A DNA stretch of 64,000 bases from Prostheceraeus crozeri. Its lineage: Eukaryota; Platyhelminthes; Polycladida; Euryleptidae. The notes under the pieces were generated by a model, which was not told the DNA's origin, did no database searches, and saw only the letters and a list, made by a program, of their open reading frames with translations. This document shows positions 38,201-48,801 of the stretch, in pieces. The position numbers and the translations under genes are program-made. How positions within the stretch are numbered: position 1 is the stretch's first letter; every line of letters starts with the position of its first letter. Location of the stretch: contig CAJQUW010010463.1 of NCBI GenBank assembly GCA_907163375.1, forward strand, positions 1 through 64,000, in the 5' to 3' direction.

Positions 38201-38426
38201 AGCGATTTACAGCGGTGATGGATATGAAAAGTTTAAAATCAAAACTTCAGATGCTTTCATATGGCCACGCCTGTTCTCTGGGTATATACAACAAGTGAAT
38301 GATGTCCAACGCTAAAAGATAAATATAGCTCTGTGCATTGGTTCAATGTTGTACATACCCAAAGAACAAGCGTGACCATTTGAAAGCATCTGAAGTTTTG
38401 ATTTCAAATTTCATATTCAAATCGCT
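38201..38426. repeat. Foldback element / hairpin (about 75-bp arms)
   Basis: AATCAAAACTTCAGATGCTT (left) pairs with AAGCATCTGAAGTTTTGATT (right), continuing through GGGTATATACAAC / GTTGTACATACCC and, outward, AGCGATTT / AAATCGCT. The loop is about 55-60 bases. The stem is nearly perfect in its middle, so it is either young or maintained. It lies 3.3 kb before exon 2 of the Ly6-type gene. Confidence 0.9.
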
Positions 38427-39582
38427 TCAACTTATGAATGTAAAAAGTATTTCAGTTAAAAACTGCACATCCTTTAACCGAAGTCACGAATTTACTCGAA
38501 TTTGCGAGTTTTAAACGAATTTGCTGCATCCATCCATTGATGATTGTAGAATAGCTGCTCTAATTCAATTATGAAACTTATCAAAAGTATTCAACCCATC
38601 CGTGAACCACGAAATGACATGGCCTCTTCAAAAGAGTTTTGAGGTCCTTACATGAACTCTACAAGAACTTCTGCTTTCCTTTGATTGAACACAGTAATCA
38701 GATTTTCCACCTGATTTGCAGTTGGCGGTCATTCTTAGAGTCGTACGTAATACTCTGCGACGTATATGACGATCGAAGTGCAAATGCTGTGTTGTTAATG
38801 CGAAGTGTCGGTTGCACTGTTGATGCAGTTGCGGTTGTAAGCATTGAAAATCTTTATCGTTGTCAATCGACAATAGAATTATTCGCCTTTCATCGTTCTG
38901 GTGAGTCAGTGCGTGTTATTGACAGTCAGTGCAACTCTTGATTTAGAAGTTTTAACTTATTGTTTACTTAAAGCAATCTGGCTACGTGAGCCTACCCATA
39001 CTACAGGACACATAACAGATAATCATCATTTGGGATATTGACATGACTAGAGCCACTGCATGAAATACCGTATGTAGCTGTATGCTCAATTGGATGTGAA
39101 AATTGATGAATTTTATTACAGGCTAAAGTTTATGCACCATAATTATAGTGACAATCAATGATTGATTATTGAACAGAGTTCTAAAAGTTGCCATATAAGT
39201 TTTGTAATATATAGATGCTAAATAGGCTATGCACCAAAAAGTTACTGACTGGAATCCTCACAGCGATCAGGTTGTGAATAAGATATGTTTAGTAAATTTA
39301 GCAACTAGACAAATAACTGAAAGTGTTATGTTTTTCCTACGATGGTGAGTGGTAACTGCCTTGCAAACAAGTCAGTTTATCTATTAATTGCAACAAGTGA
39401 CGGACACAAATCAATTAATTATAATTATTCTATCTCATCAATCAATGGATTGCGACCAATTAATTGCAATGCAATTGAATTTTGATGACCCCGCACTGAC
39501 TTTTGTGGCACGCTGAGTCATTTCAGATGAGAATATGTGACTGAGTCTATTTCGATGCTTGATCTTTATGAAGGTCATTAAC

Positions 39583-39704
39583 AACAATGAAATTAAATAA
39601 ACGATAGATCAAATTGCCATGCAGAAGATGTGCGGCTGGTAGGATTCGAACCTACGACCAAGGTTAACCAGACCTGTGCTCCAACCAACTGAGCTACGAG
39701 CCAC
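39583..39704 (-). mobile_element. tRNA-derived SINE with intact pol III boxes
   Basis: The head (39704 down to 39631) has a perfect A box TAGCTCAGTTGG and B box GGTTCGAATCC, a T-stem GTAGG/CCTAC and D-stem GCTC/GAGC. The acceptor stem needs a bulged extra base, and the anticodon loop CTGGTTA would give GGT with an unusual T at position 37, so it is not a functional tRNA. The body continues to about 39583 and matches the copy at 23233-23285 (ATAAA.G.TA.ATCAAA.TGCC). The length of the body is uncertain. Confidence 0.7.
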
Positions 39705-41103
39705 TTATGCGACTGTGTCAGTTGGCAGGATCAAGTCCTCACCACCACACATCAGTTGTCATAGCAATTATAATCAATGAATAAATAACTCGTCACAATT
39801 GTGACCGCCGACATTAAGGCAAGTTGCGGGGATCGATTGTCCACCAAAGCATTTTAAACCATGTCATAGATGAAAAAGCACAGTTCATACATGTAAGTGA
39901 TTCCAATCATTCATTACCTTTGTATACGTGCTGATAATCTCCCAAAACTGAATTGGATTTGAAATATCAAGTAAAGAATATACGATGACTACAACATCGA
40001 TGCTCGTATCATTGAATGAAGCACTAATTTATGGGGAAATGCTACCGGATCATTGATGGTAGATGGCTCCACAATACCGGATAAGGTTTATCAAAACTTG
40101 ATTGCATGAAATCGCTCTTTTCATTCAATTAATTGAAATTTGAATTACTCGAGAATGGCATTAAATTGATTTTTTGATTATCTTTTTGAATGACAGCTTC
40201 ATTTCATAATATAAGTTAACGGTCGTGTATTACATGCAATGAATAATTGCCTGAAGAATCCTAGACAGTAGGTGTGCAGATGCTGGACACTTGCAGAAGA
40301 TGACCCTGATATTAATTGTAATTTTCCTGAACGGAAAAAGGGTGCGGACTACAAAACACATAACGATCATAAAGCAAGGACCACTTAAATTTCGATGAAA
40401 TTCAATCGATTCTCATGCCTTCCAGTTGCATCGCACAACAACGTACCATACATCATTCGAGACATTACATTCTCAGCTTTAAAATGAGCTATAATAGACT
40501 TGCTTTTATTATTGTATTTGCTGAGCAGTGCTCAAAATATGAAAATCGCTCAATTTACAAATCACAATTTTTCAATAAGAAAGCACGTGAGTACGATAGT
40601 TATTCAGGCACGGGGAGAACGAGCATTTCATGAGATCTCTTTTGACATGCTGTACATCAAAATCGGTGAAATAATAAAAAATTAGTGATATCGTGAAGTT
40701 ATTACAAAATCATAACCTTTTTGGTTGAAAATGTTTTGCTCTCACGTTTTTTATGGTCAGCTCTGTCATTTTCTGCTGAAGAAGGCAGACAAGCAGGCGG
40801 TCGTTATAGTACTGGACTATATAGAGAATTTGAAAAATGATAATATAATTAATTTGAAATTCAGTTAATTTTTGGTAATCCCTGCCGGATATTACGCTCT
40901 CATCCCTTAAAAACCGAGAAACTCATCGCAAAATAACTCTCATAGCCTTTCTGAAAAATGCTTGTCAGCTATGAATAATGGAACGAGAATGGGACCATTC
41001 TATTAAAGAAAATTTTTTGTATCTGTCGAACGACAACATTGAGTTATCGCTGTTTATCATAGATAATCGCTGTTCACTTACGTTTGGGCTAGTCTAAAGC
41101 GGG

Positions 41104-41349
41104 CCATTGCATGCAATTGTAGTAAGTGATGGAAATTGACATAGATATTCGTCTCTCCTTGGCTTACGTGACTGGTTAAGCGTGCGAACCTCAGCCAGTA
41201 GATTGCGGTTTGGTCTGTCAAGGGGGAAATGCGTTAATCTTTGACTCAATTCTTTTAGTGACAAATTCGTCAAGTGGGAATATTATTCACACCGCTCTAC
41301 TTTTCACGATCTATATTTACTGACTGTGTACGTTTTATGTGGTGTGGCT
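41104..41349 (+). repeat. Unnamed interspersed repeat, copy A
   Basis: Aligns with 61384-61650: shared blocks are GGCTTACGTGA.TGG..AAGC, ATCTTTGACTCAA, ATATTATTCACACC and ATCTA.ATTTACTG. It has no coding capacity. It ends about 350 bp before exon 2 of the Ly6-type gene. A tRNA-like start (GTGACTGGTTAAGC) is possible but weak. Confidence 0.65.
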
Positions 41350-41701
41350 TTAATTTGCAATACGTTCAATGGAAAATTGATCTTCCTGCCCCTCCAGACC
41401 AGTTCTGGCCGTGACCATCAATGCTGATTAATGTCATCTCTTGAACTTATCACTCTGATGTTTATCAATTTATTCCTTTTTATGGTGTTAAGTGGTTGAC
41501 CTATGACTGATTAGCATTTTTTGCATGACGGCATAATGGTAATAATATGACATAAGCATTATCCAAGAACATGGTCATTTATGACCGGAGCCCGATGTCG
41601 TCTGGTGATCTATAGTCCCTGTGATTTATTCCATATGCATTCTTTCAACATTGCAGGAATTATAGACACTGAGTAACTACAATATTTTCCTCAATTTACA
41701 G

Positions 41702-41821
41702 CTCAGGCACTGAAATGTCACGTGTGCAACAGCAAACTTAACCCCGACTGCGGGACAGCCAAAGATACAATTAAAGATTGTAAAGCAGGGGAAATGACGT
41801 GTATGAAGCAATATCAGGAAG
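41702..41821 (+). CDS. Ly6/uPAR-type three-finger protein, exon 2 (first half of domain)
   Basis: Acceptor TTTTCCTCAATTTACAG and donor CAGGAAG|GTAAGT bound exactly 120 bases, phase 1 at both ends. It encodes residues 18-57: QALKCHVCNSKLNPDCG, then IKDCKAGEMTCMKQYQE. These carry the opening LxCxxC motif and cysteines 23, 26, 34, 44 and 51 of the ten-cysteine three-finger fold. It is shared by all three predicted isoforms, because each terminal exon downstream is in the matching phase. Ly6 proteins act outside the cell or on its surface as ligands, receptors or channel modulators; the partner here is unknown. The TCMKQ..  then RGC spacing resembles quiver/sleepless-type invertebrate members. 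Confidence 0.9.
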
Positions 41822-42659
41822 GTAAGTCTATTCATTCATAATTAATAGAAAATTGATATCTTTGATATTGATTGCATTCTGAAATTGCATTTGAAGATAA
41901 AAATTGGCCGACATGTACAATGTATGACACTGCTAATTCGGCAAACACGCCGATAATGTTGTGTAATAAAATTATTATTTATTAATAATGTTATGTATTT
42001 ATTATTGTCTACTGTACACCGCATTTTCTCGCATAGAACACGCCCTAGAACACATTCGCCACCAACTTCTAGAAGTCGCATATTAATTGAAGAAAACAAT
42101 CATCCCGTCATCAAGAAGAATCCGCACATGAATTTCTTTATTAAGAATATTTTGTAAATTATGTTATAAAACCACTAGAGCGGCAGTGTGACTATATGCA
42201 CTGTATATCTGACGATAAACAGTTTGACAATGGCTGTCGATAACTATTGTTGTTTAGCATGTGACATATCCTTTACAAATCACGATCACTTAGCCGTTAA
42301 AATCATCATGTAATTGCTTGTTTAAGAGATTTATTTTCATTGTTGTATTATCATAAATTATACTTCTTATTGAAATTATAAAAAATGATAGAATCAGTAG
42401 CCGCTCATTTGACTTTTATAAAAATCGATATGAAACAATCAATAAAAATGAAGTTATCGAAAAAACAAACTTTTATCACTTTTCTAAAAATTGGGACTGT
42501 TCAATAGATTAGAATTTTCCCGGTAGAAAATTATATTGATTTAATATTCTGCCAGTTTCAGTGTCATACCGTCGTCAATTTAATCGACTGATCATTCTGT
42601 CGGCTTACTTATCTACGTCGCTTTCGTGCTTTGAGTCCATTTGTTCCAAAGTCATTGGG

Positions 42660-42970
42660 TGAGACTGCTTCTCCTTATGGATCTCCTGCAATCTGACGGT
42701 CAGGGGCTGCTTCAGCTGCTAAGTTAAGCAGACGGCAATCGGATGCCACCGATTCGTCCCAGGTCTTCTTTGGACGCCCTTTCATGTTTTTCCCGTCACT
42801 TACAACTTCCAAACTCCCTTTACCCAGTCTTCTTCCTTCTTTCGATGCACATGTCCAAAACATCTTAAACGATTTCTGCGGATGATGTTACTTAAGGGCT
42901 CTAAGTCTAAGCGTGCTCTCAATTCCACGCTTGAGTAACGTTTCCTGCGTGACACACCACACATTCAACG
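42660..42970 (-). mobile_element. LINE 3' end fragment (RTE-like group)
   Basis: The minus strand reads MFWTCASKEGRRLGKGSLEV, MKGRPKKTWDESVASDCRL and AAPDRQIAGDP. This matches the post-RT C-terminus W.GH..R....R..K..LE......GRP..TW...V..D...L......A.DR..WR common to many invertebrate LINEs. Preceding text (IESTLRLRALK) is in another frame. It is 5' truncated and lies in intron 2 of the Ly6-type gene, in antisense orientation. Confidence 0.75.
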
Positions 42971-43556
42971 CACCATGGACATCTCAGCCGTGTATTAAAT
43001 CAGTGCAATTTTCTACCGGCAGAATTTTGCTTAATGAACGGCCCCATTGTCAGCGATCACTAAAAATCGAAAGCTGAAGCACAGACTCAAAGCCTTATAC
43101 ACAGACCTAGCCTTCAGACAAAACCAGTCTTCCTAGAAATATAATTTACAAAAACATGCCCTGCTGGTTGTATTTGAGAAAATGCGGTGTATTCAATTTT
43201 CTGGCAAAAAACATATGATACTATTAAATGAGAAATCAAGGTTATCATAGAATTTTGCTGAACAACGAATAACGTGAAGTTGAAAAATTAAACAAAAAAT
43301 GAACAAAATGAAAATTTATTTTCATCAAATTGATTTCTGGCATCCTTAAAATCATCATAGATTTTCGAATAGGATAAATTTCACTTCAAATGACTGCTTA
43401 ATATTGCAACTAACATTAAGACGAATATTTAAGAGAGTAAAATACAGTGACAACCGGCTATACGTAAAGCATGTTTCAATGCCATGCTTCGCTTTGTCGT
43501 TTTGAATAATTGCTATCCAGCTTCTTCGTTTTCTACGTCCGTCCCTGATTATTCCA

Positions 43557-44140
43557 CTAGGAGGGGTCGGCGGCCAGAATCCTTGAGCGCCAGAAGCTCC
43601 TGTCTAGAGGCTCCACCGGTTCCACTCGTATGCCTTTAAAACCCTCCTGTATGCAAGGCATCCATCGCTTCCTCGGTCGCCCCCTTTGTCTTTTTCCCTG
43701 TACCACTTGTTCCACGGTCGCCCTTACTGTGTCGGTCTTCTCCATCCGCTGGATGTGTCCGTACCATTTCATTCGGATCTCTCTCACTCTGTCCACAATA
43801 GGGTTCACTCCAAGCTATTTTCTTATCACTTCGCTTCTCACCCTGTCCTTTAGAGTTACTCTTTTGATTACTCTTAGCATTCTCATTTTTTTGTCCTTTC
43901 CAGAAGTTGCTCCTCTTTCAAAGTCATCGTTCAACATTCTGAGCCATATAGAAGTCCTGGTCTGATCATCTCCTCGTACACTTTCGTTTTTTATTTCCCT
44001 TGGCATCTTCTTATCACAAATGACTCCTATCAGTTCTCTCCATTTTGTCCACGTCACCCTCACTCTGACCTGGACTGCTTCTTCGGATCCTCCTTTCTCA
44101 TTGAGTGTCACACCGCGGTACTTGAAACTCACTGGTTGCT
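43557..44140 (-). mobile_element. LINE 3' end fragment (RTE-like group), longer copy
   Basis: Two overlapping minus-strand frames, 44132-43815 and 43808-43557, read FKYRGVTLNEKGGSEEAVQV, TKWRELIGVICDKKMPREI and MRMLRVIKRVTLKDRVRSE, then MKWYGHIQRMEKTDTVRATV, GKRQRGRPRKRWMPCIQEG and LDRSFWRSRILAADPS. This is the classical thumb and C-terminal region of RTE-like LINE reverse transcriptases. One frameshift between 43808 and 43815 and a short lost section after KMPREIK separate the parts. The YxDD motif and endonuclease are absent. It is in intron 2, antisense to the Ly6-type gene. Confidence 0.9.
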
Positions 44141-45057
44141 CTTCTTAAACCTCTCAAATATCCAGCTAATATTTAAAAAAACAAGTAGAGCTCGTTTTCA
44201 TCTCTCATGACTTGCAGTTTCTTGCAATTAAGTTAAACAGATAAACATATGTAAATGCTATTGCAAGCTATATTCACTCGATGCCGGGGTGAACTAGCAC
44301 TCTGCCATATTTTGTGTAATTAGAATGCATGAGAGAATTGTCCACTTTCCATGTGTAAAAATTCATATGAGTACATGTACGATTTAGGATGTCAAAAATA
44401 TAAACAAATTTCATGCATCGGTTTTCCTTTTAATCTAAGGTCTGAAATAACGATCTTTTTAAAGAAGAGCGACATCGTTCCCTTTAAAATCATTGCCCTA
44501 GAAACGCATCCCCGATATTCCCACTGGTTCTGAATATACGCATATTCGCTCAACGCAATATTTTCCTGAAATGCATCATTTGCATTAGTGCATTAGCGGG
44601 GTGTCACTGTACTTAAGTAAAGTCAGCAATTTTCACCTATTTCTGCTGTGAGATAATGGATGTCAGTGAAGTGATTAATCATTAAATATCTTTCTTTTGA
44701 TAATTCTGGATAGCTTCAGTCACATACAGAACACTGTTTTATTCATGCAACTGCATGATCAAAAATCCAGGACTTTATAATATGCATGTACAATACAGTA
44801 AAATTGAATGTGATATGCATCATATAATGATACACAGCGCATTTGCTCCAAGTCCATACGACATGAAAATAAAGACTATAAAATAGTATATAACAAATGT
44901 AGTTGCATGTAATTCTAGCGAATTCATGCCAGGTAATTCGCTGAATATTATTAATTCGCACTTCCCATGTGAATATAAATTTCTGTAATTCAAAAATTAT
45001 TCTGATACATTTTGGTTAATTTTATGATACAACATATTTAGTAGTCATTTTCAGTTC

Positions 45058-45375
45058 TTGCGTTTCAATTGTGATTCGCTGTTTTCCGTGATTCTGTATA
45101 TGAACAGTGATTCGCTGATTGCTGTGATATTATACACATGCTGTGATTCTTTGACTTTTGTGAACTCATGAACCAACCGTGATTCGCTGATTTTCATGAA
45201 TTTATGAACCAATTGTGATTTGCTGCATGATTTCCGTGATCCTATGCACAATTTGTGGTTAGTTGATTTTCGACATTTTGCGAACTAATTGTGATTCACT
45301 GATTTCCGTGATCCTATACACATGTTGTGATTAGTTGATTTTCATCATTCTATGAACAAGTTGCGTTGTGATTTG
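45058..45375. repeat. Minisatellite, about 36-bp unit
   Basis: Eight to nine diverged units follow the pattern TTGTGATTCGCTGATTTTC.TGATTCTATGAACAA. On the minus strand the repeat gives an open frame of 12-residue units (ISESRLVHEFTK, VKESQHVYNITA), which is a by-product of the 36-bp period being divisible by three. It lies 1.6 kb before exon 3a. Confidence 0.85.
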
Positions 45376-46464
45376 CAAACTTTTGTTGTGATGAACGAAT
45401 GCAGAAGTTAACATGAAAGCATTTCTCTAGCTGTGTATATGAAAATTCGTGTACTTTCAAAATAAAAACTTGAGAGCAGAGGTCGAGAACATATACCGAA
45501 AATGTTGAAGATGATGATTAAAGAACGATCATGGTAAAGAAAGAATGTTAGGTTTTGGCAACAGATATGATCAATTTATGATGATCATAGGATCAACGTT
45601 TGAAGTGAATAAACGCCCTCAAAGAATACATTTTTAATTTATTGCAAAGTGAAGGCAATTGTCAATGCATTCGATGTGATACCGACCACACAAACAAACA
45701 ATATCAATTGAACGAGCATTGTTTTTGAACAATTAAATATCTATAATTATATTAGTTGCAATGCAGAGTTGGATTAATGTAACAGGACAAAGTTTGTCTA
45801 TCGTTTGTCTGTTAAAGACTCATGGCTTTGAATATTGAGTTCTATCCATCAATGGCAGAAAATGAAATTTTCTTGCTTTTGTCTCAGTACCTGGGAACAG
45901 TGGATGGCAAATCTGACATATCGGAAGCGCTCTACTAAAAATGATCCACAGCTGAGAGCAAATTGAGTCTCTCTGCCATTGAGTACGTTTGAGTATTTTT
46001 TGGATCAAAGTGAGACCTAGCGGTACCGTCCAATCACATACTGAATCAGTGTTGTCAACATAAATGCGATATAAAGTGTTAAAGAAATCGTCTGACAGAC
46101 TCCGTTCAAGGCAATTCCGAAACCGGTAGTTTGCTAGCGCAAGATTGAAAATGAGAATAATCAGAGACAGACAGTATACAGAATTCCGAGCGAAATTTTA
46201 CATTTCTAAGGTAAATACATGCACGTGCATGCATGCATGTGTTTTTCTGGCATCTACAAATCTCAGTGGAAAATCCAAGCACTCGGAAATCGGTGTGAAG
46301 GTCATCGCTTGCGGTCGGAAAATTAAATGCGAATTTAAGTCTTACTTTCCTAATAGGACACTAAAATTCTGGTGAACTTGCAACGTAGGCGATCAATGAT
46401 GATGATGTCAATCAAAATTAGGCACCTCGTAGACACAGGCCTCGAAATTTTGGTGGTGGAATCA

Positions 46465-46805
46465 TCTCGTAGTGCAATCCTCTCTTAGTACAATCACCTC
46501 GTAGTGTAATCCCCTCTTATTACAATCACCTCATAGTGCATACACTCCTCTCGTAGTGCAGTCCTCTCGTTGTACAATCATCTCGTAATGCAATCCTCTC
46601 TTATTACAATCACCTCATAGTGCAATCTCTTATTACAATCACCTCATAGTGCAATCTCTTATTACAATCACCTCATAGTGCAATCCTCTCTTATTACAAT
46701 CACCTCATAGTGCATGCAATCCTCTCGTAGTGAAATCCTCTCCTTGTAAAATCCCCTTCCTGTGCAATCACTTCGTAGTACAATCATCTTGTTGTACAAT
46801 CACTT
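46465..46805. repeat. Minisatellite with TCTCGTAGTGCAATCC / TCTTATTACAATCACC units
   Basis: About twenty units of 15-17 bp alternate between CTCGTAGTGCAATC-type and CTTATTACAATCAC-type sequence, with higher-order blocks of about 32 bp repeated (CTCATAGTGCAATC + TCTTATTACAATCAC). The array ends 125 bp before the acceptor of exon 3a and is pyrimidine-rich on the transcribed strand, so length changes could affect use of that acceptor. Confidence 0.9.
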
Positions 46806-46930
46806 GCACCCAATTCAATAATACCTCAGCATCTCCAAAATCGGGGCATTCGTCCGTGAATTTGGTCCCGGTAGATTCTTTTATCTATACTGTTCTGTCT
46901 GATTGAATTTCGCAATTTAATCTCTTCCAG

Positions 46931-47136
46931 TTGAAGGTGACATCATAATTAATCGTGGATGCAGTAGGGAAAATAGAGAAAAATACATTAGATGCCGGGA
47001 ATATATCGGAACCCATGAGATCAAGGCAAAGAACTGCTTCTGTCGAGAAGATAATTGCAACTCAGGTTCTCACTTAACAATCTCAATTTCCTTCACAGTT
47101 GCATTGCTGGCAGTTGCAAATCTTCTATTGGTGTAA
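46931..47136 (+). CDS. Ly6-type protein, alternative terminal exon 3a
   Basis: Acceptor TTTAATCTCTTCCAG; first codon is completed by the G from exon 2. It encodes VEGDIIINRGCS..., cysteines 68, 79, 93, 95 and 100, the closing NCFCREDNCN motif, a small-residue SGS likely to be the GPI attachment area, and a hydrophobic tail SISFTVALLAVANLLLV ending at TAA. The full isoform a is 125 residues with ten cysteines, the full three-finger set. C-x-C before the last CN is typical of invertebrate quiver/sleepless-like Ly6 proteins. By hand count 46 of 68 residues match exon 3c. Polyadenylation signals are at 47379 (ATTAAA) and 47736 (AATAAA). Confidence 0.88.
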
Positions 47137-47735
47137 TGCTGCAATAAGTGAAAGTTAATTTGACGCAATGATAGAAAATGGTTTGAGTTTTTGGAAGTTT
47201 GTAGTTCTAGTTTACATGTAAATAATGATTTCAATATCACTTCATTTTGTGTGATTTTGTTGTTTGTCACTTTGTCGATCAGTCTACACTTTTCATGCAG
47301 TCAGCGAATATGACATTCTGTGACTGCATGATCTGTTGTACTATTGTCTATCTTATGTCGGAAATGCTGTTCTTCTGCATTAAAAGATTTAGATATTTTC
47401 AGTTTTTGTAATGTGATCTTTTGCACATTATGCTTGCAATTATCCTTGATATTGTGTAAAATAGTCCTATAATATATTGCTTTGGGGATTTATCGCTGTT
47501 TTGCAATTACAAAATTGTCTTAAATTATTGGATCATCGATGTGATTTTGATCAGGTGTTGAGCTCAGGTGCAAGGTGTTGAACTCACAGCAGAGTAGACG
47601 TACTACTAGAGGTTTCACGCCGGGTCACAGAGTCCAATGGCTTGATAAGTTAAACTGCGAATTTTATACGCTAGGCTTCGTTGCTCTGAGTCACTTTGTG
47701 TGCTGTGCTACATAAATTTGTCCAAATAATGAATT

Positions 47736-47741
47736 AATAAA
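47736..47741 (+). terminator. Poly(A) signal AATAAA after exon 3a
   Basis: AATAAA lies 600 bp after the stop of exon 3a and is followed by a GT-rich TTTCTGTGTGTTCATTG, the usual downstream element. An ATTAAA at 47379-47384 is an alternative site. A poly(A) site between 3a and 3b is what an alternative last exon requires. Confidence 0.55.
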
Positions 47742-47830
47742 ATATTAGAAATTTCTGTGTGTTCATTGAACAACTTGTATTTAATGAATCCATATTCGCT
47801 TCAATGATAACTGCTTGACATTGCTGTGGC

Positions 47831-48150
47831 GCAAAGCTTCAGACACTACTGAAGTGTGTGAGGTCCTTGTCAATGAGATTCCAATCAGCGGTTCTTACAA
47901 TCATGATGCAGAAAAATCTGCAGCATCTGTTGACGCTCATTAATCAAAGGGAGCTCCAGAAGTCGATAAATTACTAATAAAGGTTCCTCCTTGCAATATA
48001 GTGGAAAAGAACGATATCAGAAAATTTTGATTCTTCAATGGAATCATGGAGTTTGGTAAGAAGGTGAGTACTGGAGCAGGTACAGTCAGAATTCCAATCT
48101 TCTTCTTTAAAACGGAGATAATTCTACAGAACGATGATGGAATTAAGCGA
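47831..48150 (+). repeat. Duplicated intronic block upstream of exon 3b
   Basis: Homologous to 55696-55980, with shared AATCTGCAGCATC, CATGGAGTTTGGTAAG and GCAGGTACAGTCAGAATTCC. In both copies the block starts about 730-740 bp and ends about 420-445 bp before the exon 3 acceptor, so block and exon were duplicated together. One frame in both copies reads similar protein-like text (NEIPIS....., E.SAAS.D), but neither copy is intact. It may be an old element or lost coding segment carried along in the duplication. Confidence 0.8.
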
Positions 48151-48571
48151 ATAAATGTATAAAATATTGCTGATGTCAACAGTTAAAACCGCTAAACTCA
48201 TTATCACAAGAAGATAAGGACATTTCAAGCCAATCAGATTTGATTTTTGAGCAACTGATTAAATTATTGAAGGATTTTACAATGTTAACTAGAATACACG
48301 AAAGCTGAAACGACTAACTATATATTCCATGATCCTGCTTGTGATCATTGCCTTTACAATCTTGATCAAGTTGCAGATTTGCCACTTTAAAAGATACATG
48401 TCATTTCAATCCATTGCTATGAACTGTGTAATGAAATAAGGGTGAAACTCGATTGTAAATTAGCAATGGATAATATTTGAATGGTAAGTGATAGCTAATT
48501 AAAGGTCTTGTGTAATACATAATTATACTTTCTGATTTATTTGAATTTTGCTAATTTGCCCTTATTTACAG

Positions 48572-48801
48572 TTGAAGGAGAAATAATTATAAATCGTGCG
48601 TGCAGCAAGGCCTACGTAAAAGAATTAATCAAATGCACGGAAGTAATTGGAACATATGAAATCAGAGCAGCTAACTGCTTCTGTCAAGTAATTGGATGCA
48701 ACGCTGGCTCCCAACTATCAATTTCAATTTCTTTCAATGTTATACTGATGGCAGTTGCAAGTCTTTTGTTTAGCATAGATAATCATCAATTTGATGGCTA
48801 A
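48572..48801 (+). CDS. Ly6-type protein, alternative terminal exon 3b
   Basis: Acceptor TTTGCCCTTATTTACAG, phase 1 like 3a and 3c. It encodes VEGEIIINRACS, five cysteines in the same spacing, NCFCQVIGCNAGS and a hydrophobic segment ISISFNVILMAVASLLF. Unlike 3a and 3c it then adds SIDNHQFDG before TAA, giving a 133-residue isoform. The polar C-terminal extension is atypical for a GPI signal, so the product might be transmembrane, inefficiently anchored or secreted. RGC of the other copies is RAC here and the RED before the last Cys is QVI, so loop 3 differs. No close AATAAA follows; ATTAAA near 49083 is possible. Confidence 0.82.

Larger units (their letters stand above)
27986..41701 (+). other. 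Intron 1 of the Ly6-type gene
   Basis: GT (GTGAGT) at 27986 and AG at 41700-41701. It holds an interspersed repeat (28574), a LINE fragment (31665), a partial hAT MITE (32807), two foldback hairpins (36256, 38201), a possible capsid-element fossil (36755), a SINE (39583) and another unnamed repeat (41104). The stretches 28726-31664, 32911-36255 and 39705-41103 contain nothing I recognise beyond short chance frames and a CA-rich tract at 35417-35495. I found no copy of exon 2 or exon 3 within it. Confidence 0.75.

Noticed and set aside
39631-39704. Functional tRNA gene
   Set aside because: Pol III boxes are perfect, but the acceptor stem needs a bulge, the anticodon loop is abnormal, and the flanking body matches another repeat copy, so it is a SINE head.
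45051-45251. Minus-strand frame with 12-residue repeats
   Set aside because: It is the translation of a 36-bp minisatellite, whose period is a multiple of three.
46465-46805. CRISPR-like or regularly spaced array
   Set aside because: Units are directly adjacent and degenerate with no unique spacers; this is a eukaryotic minisatellite.
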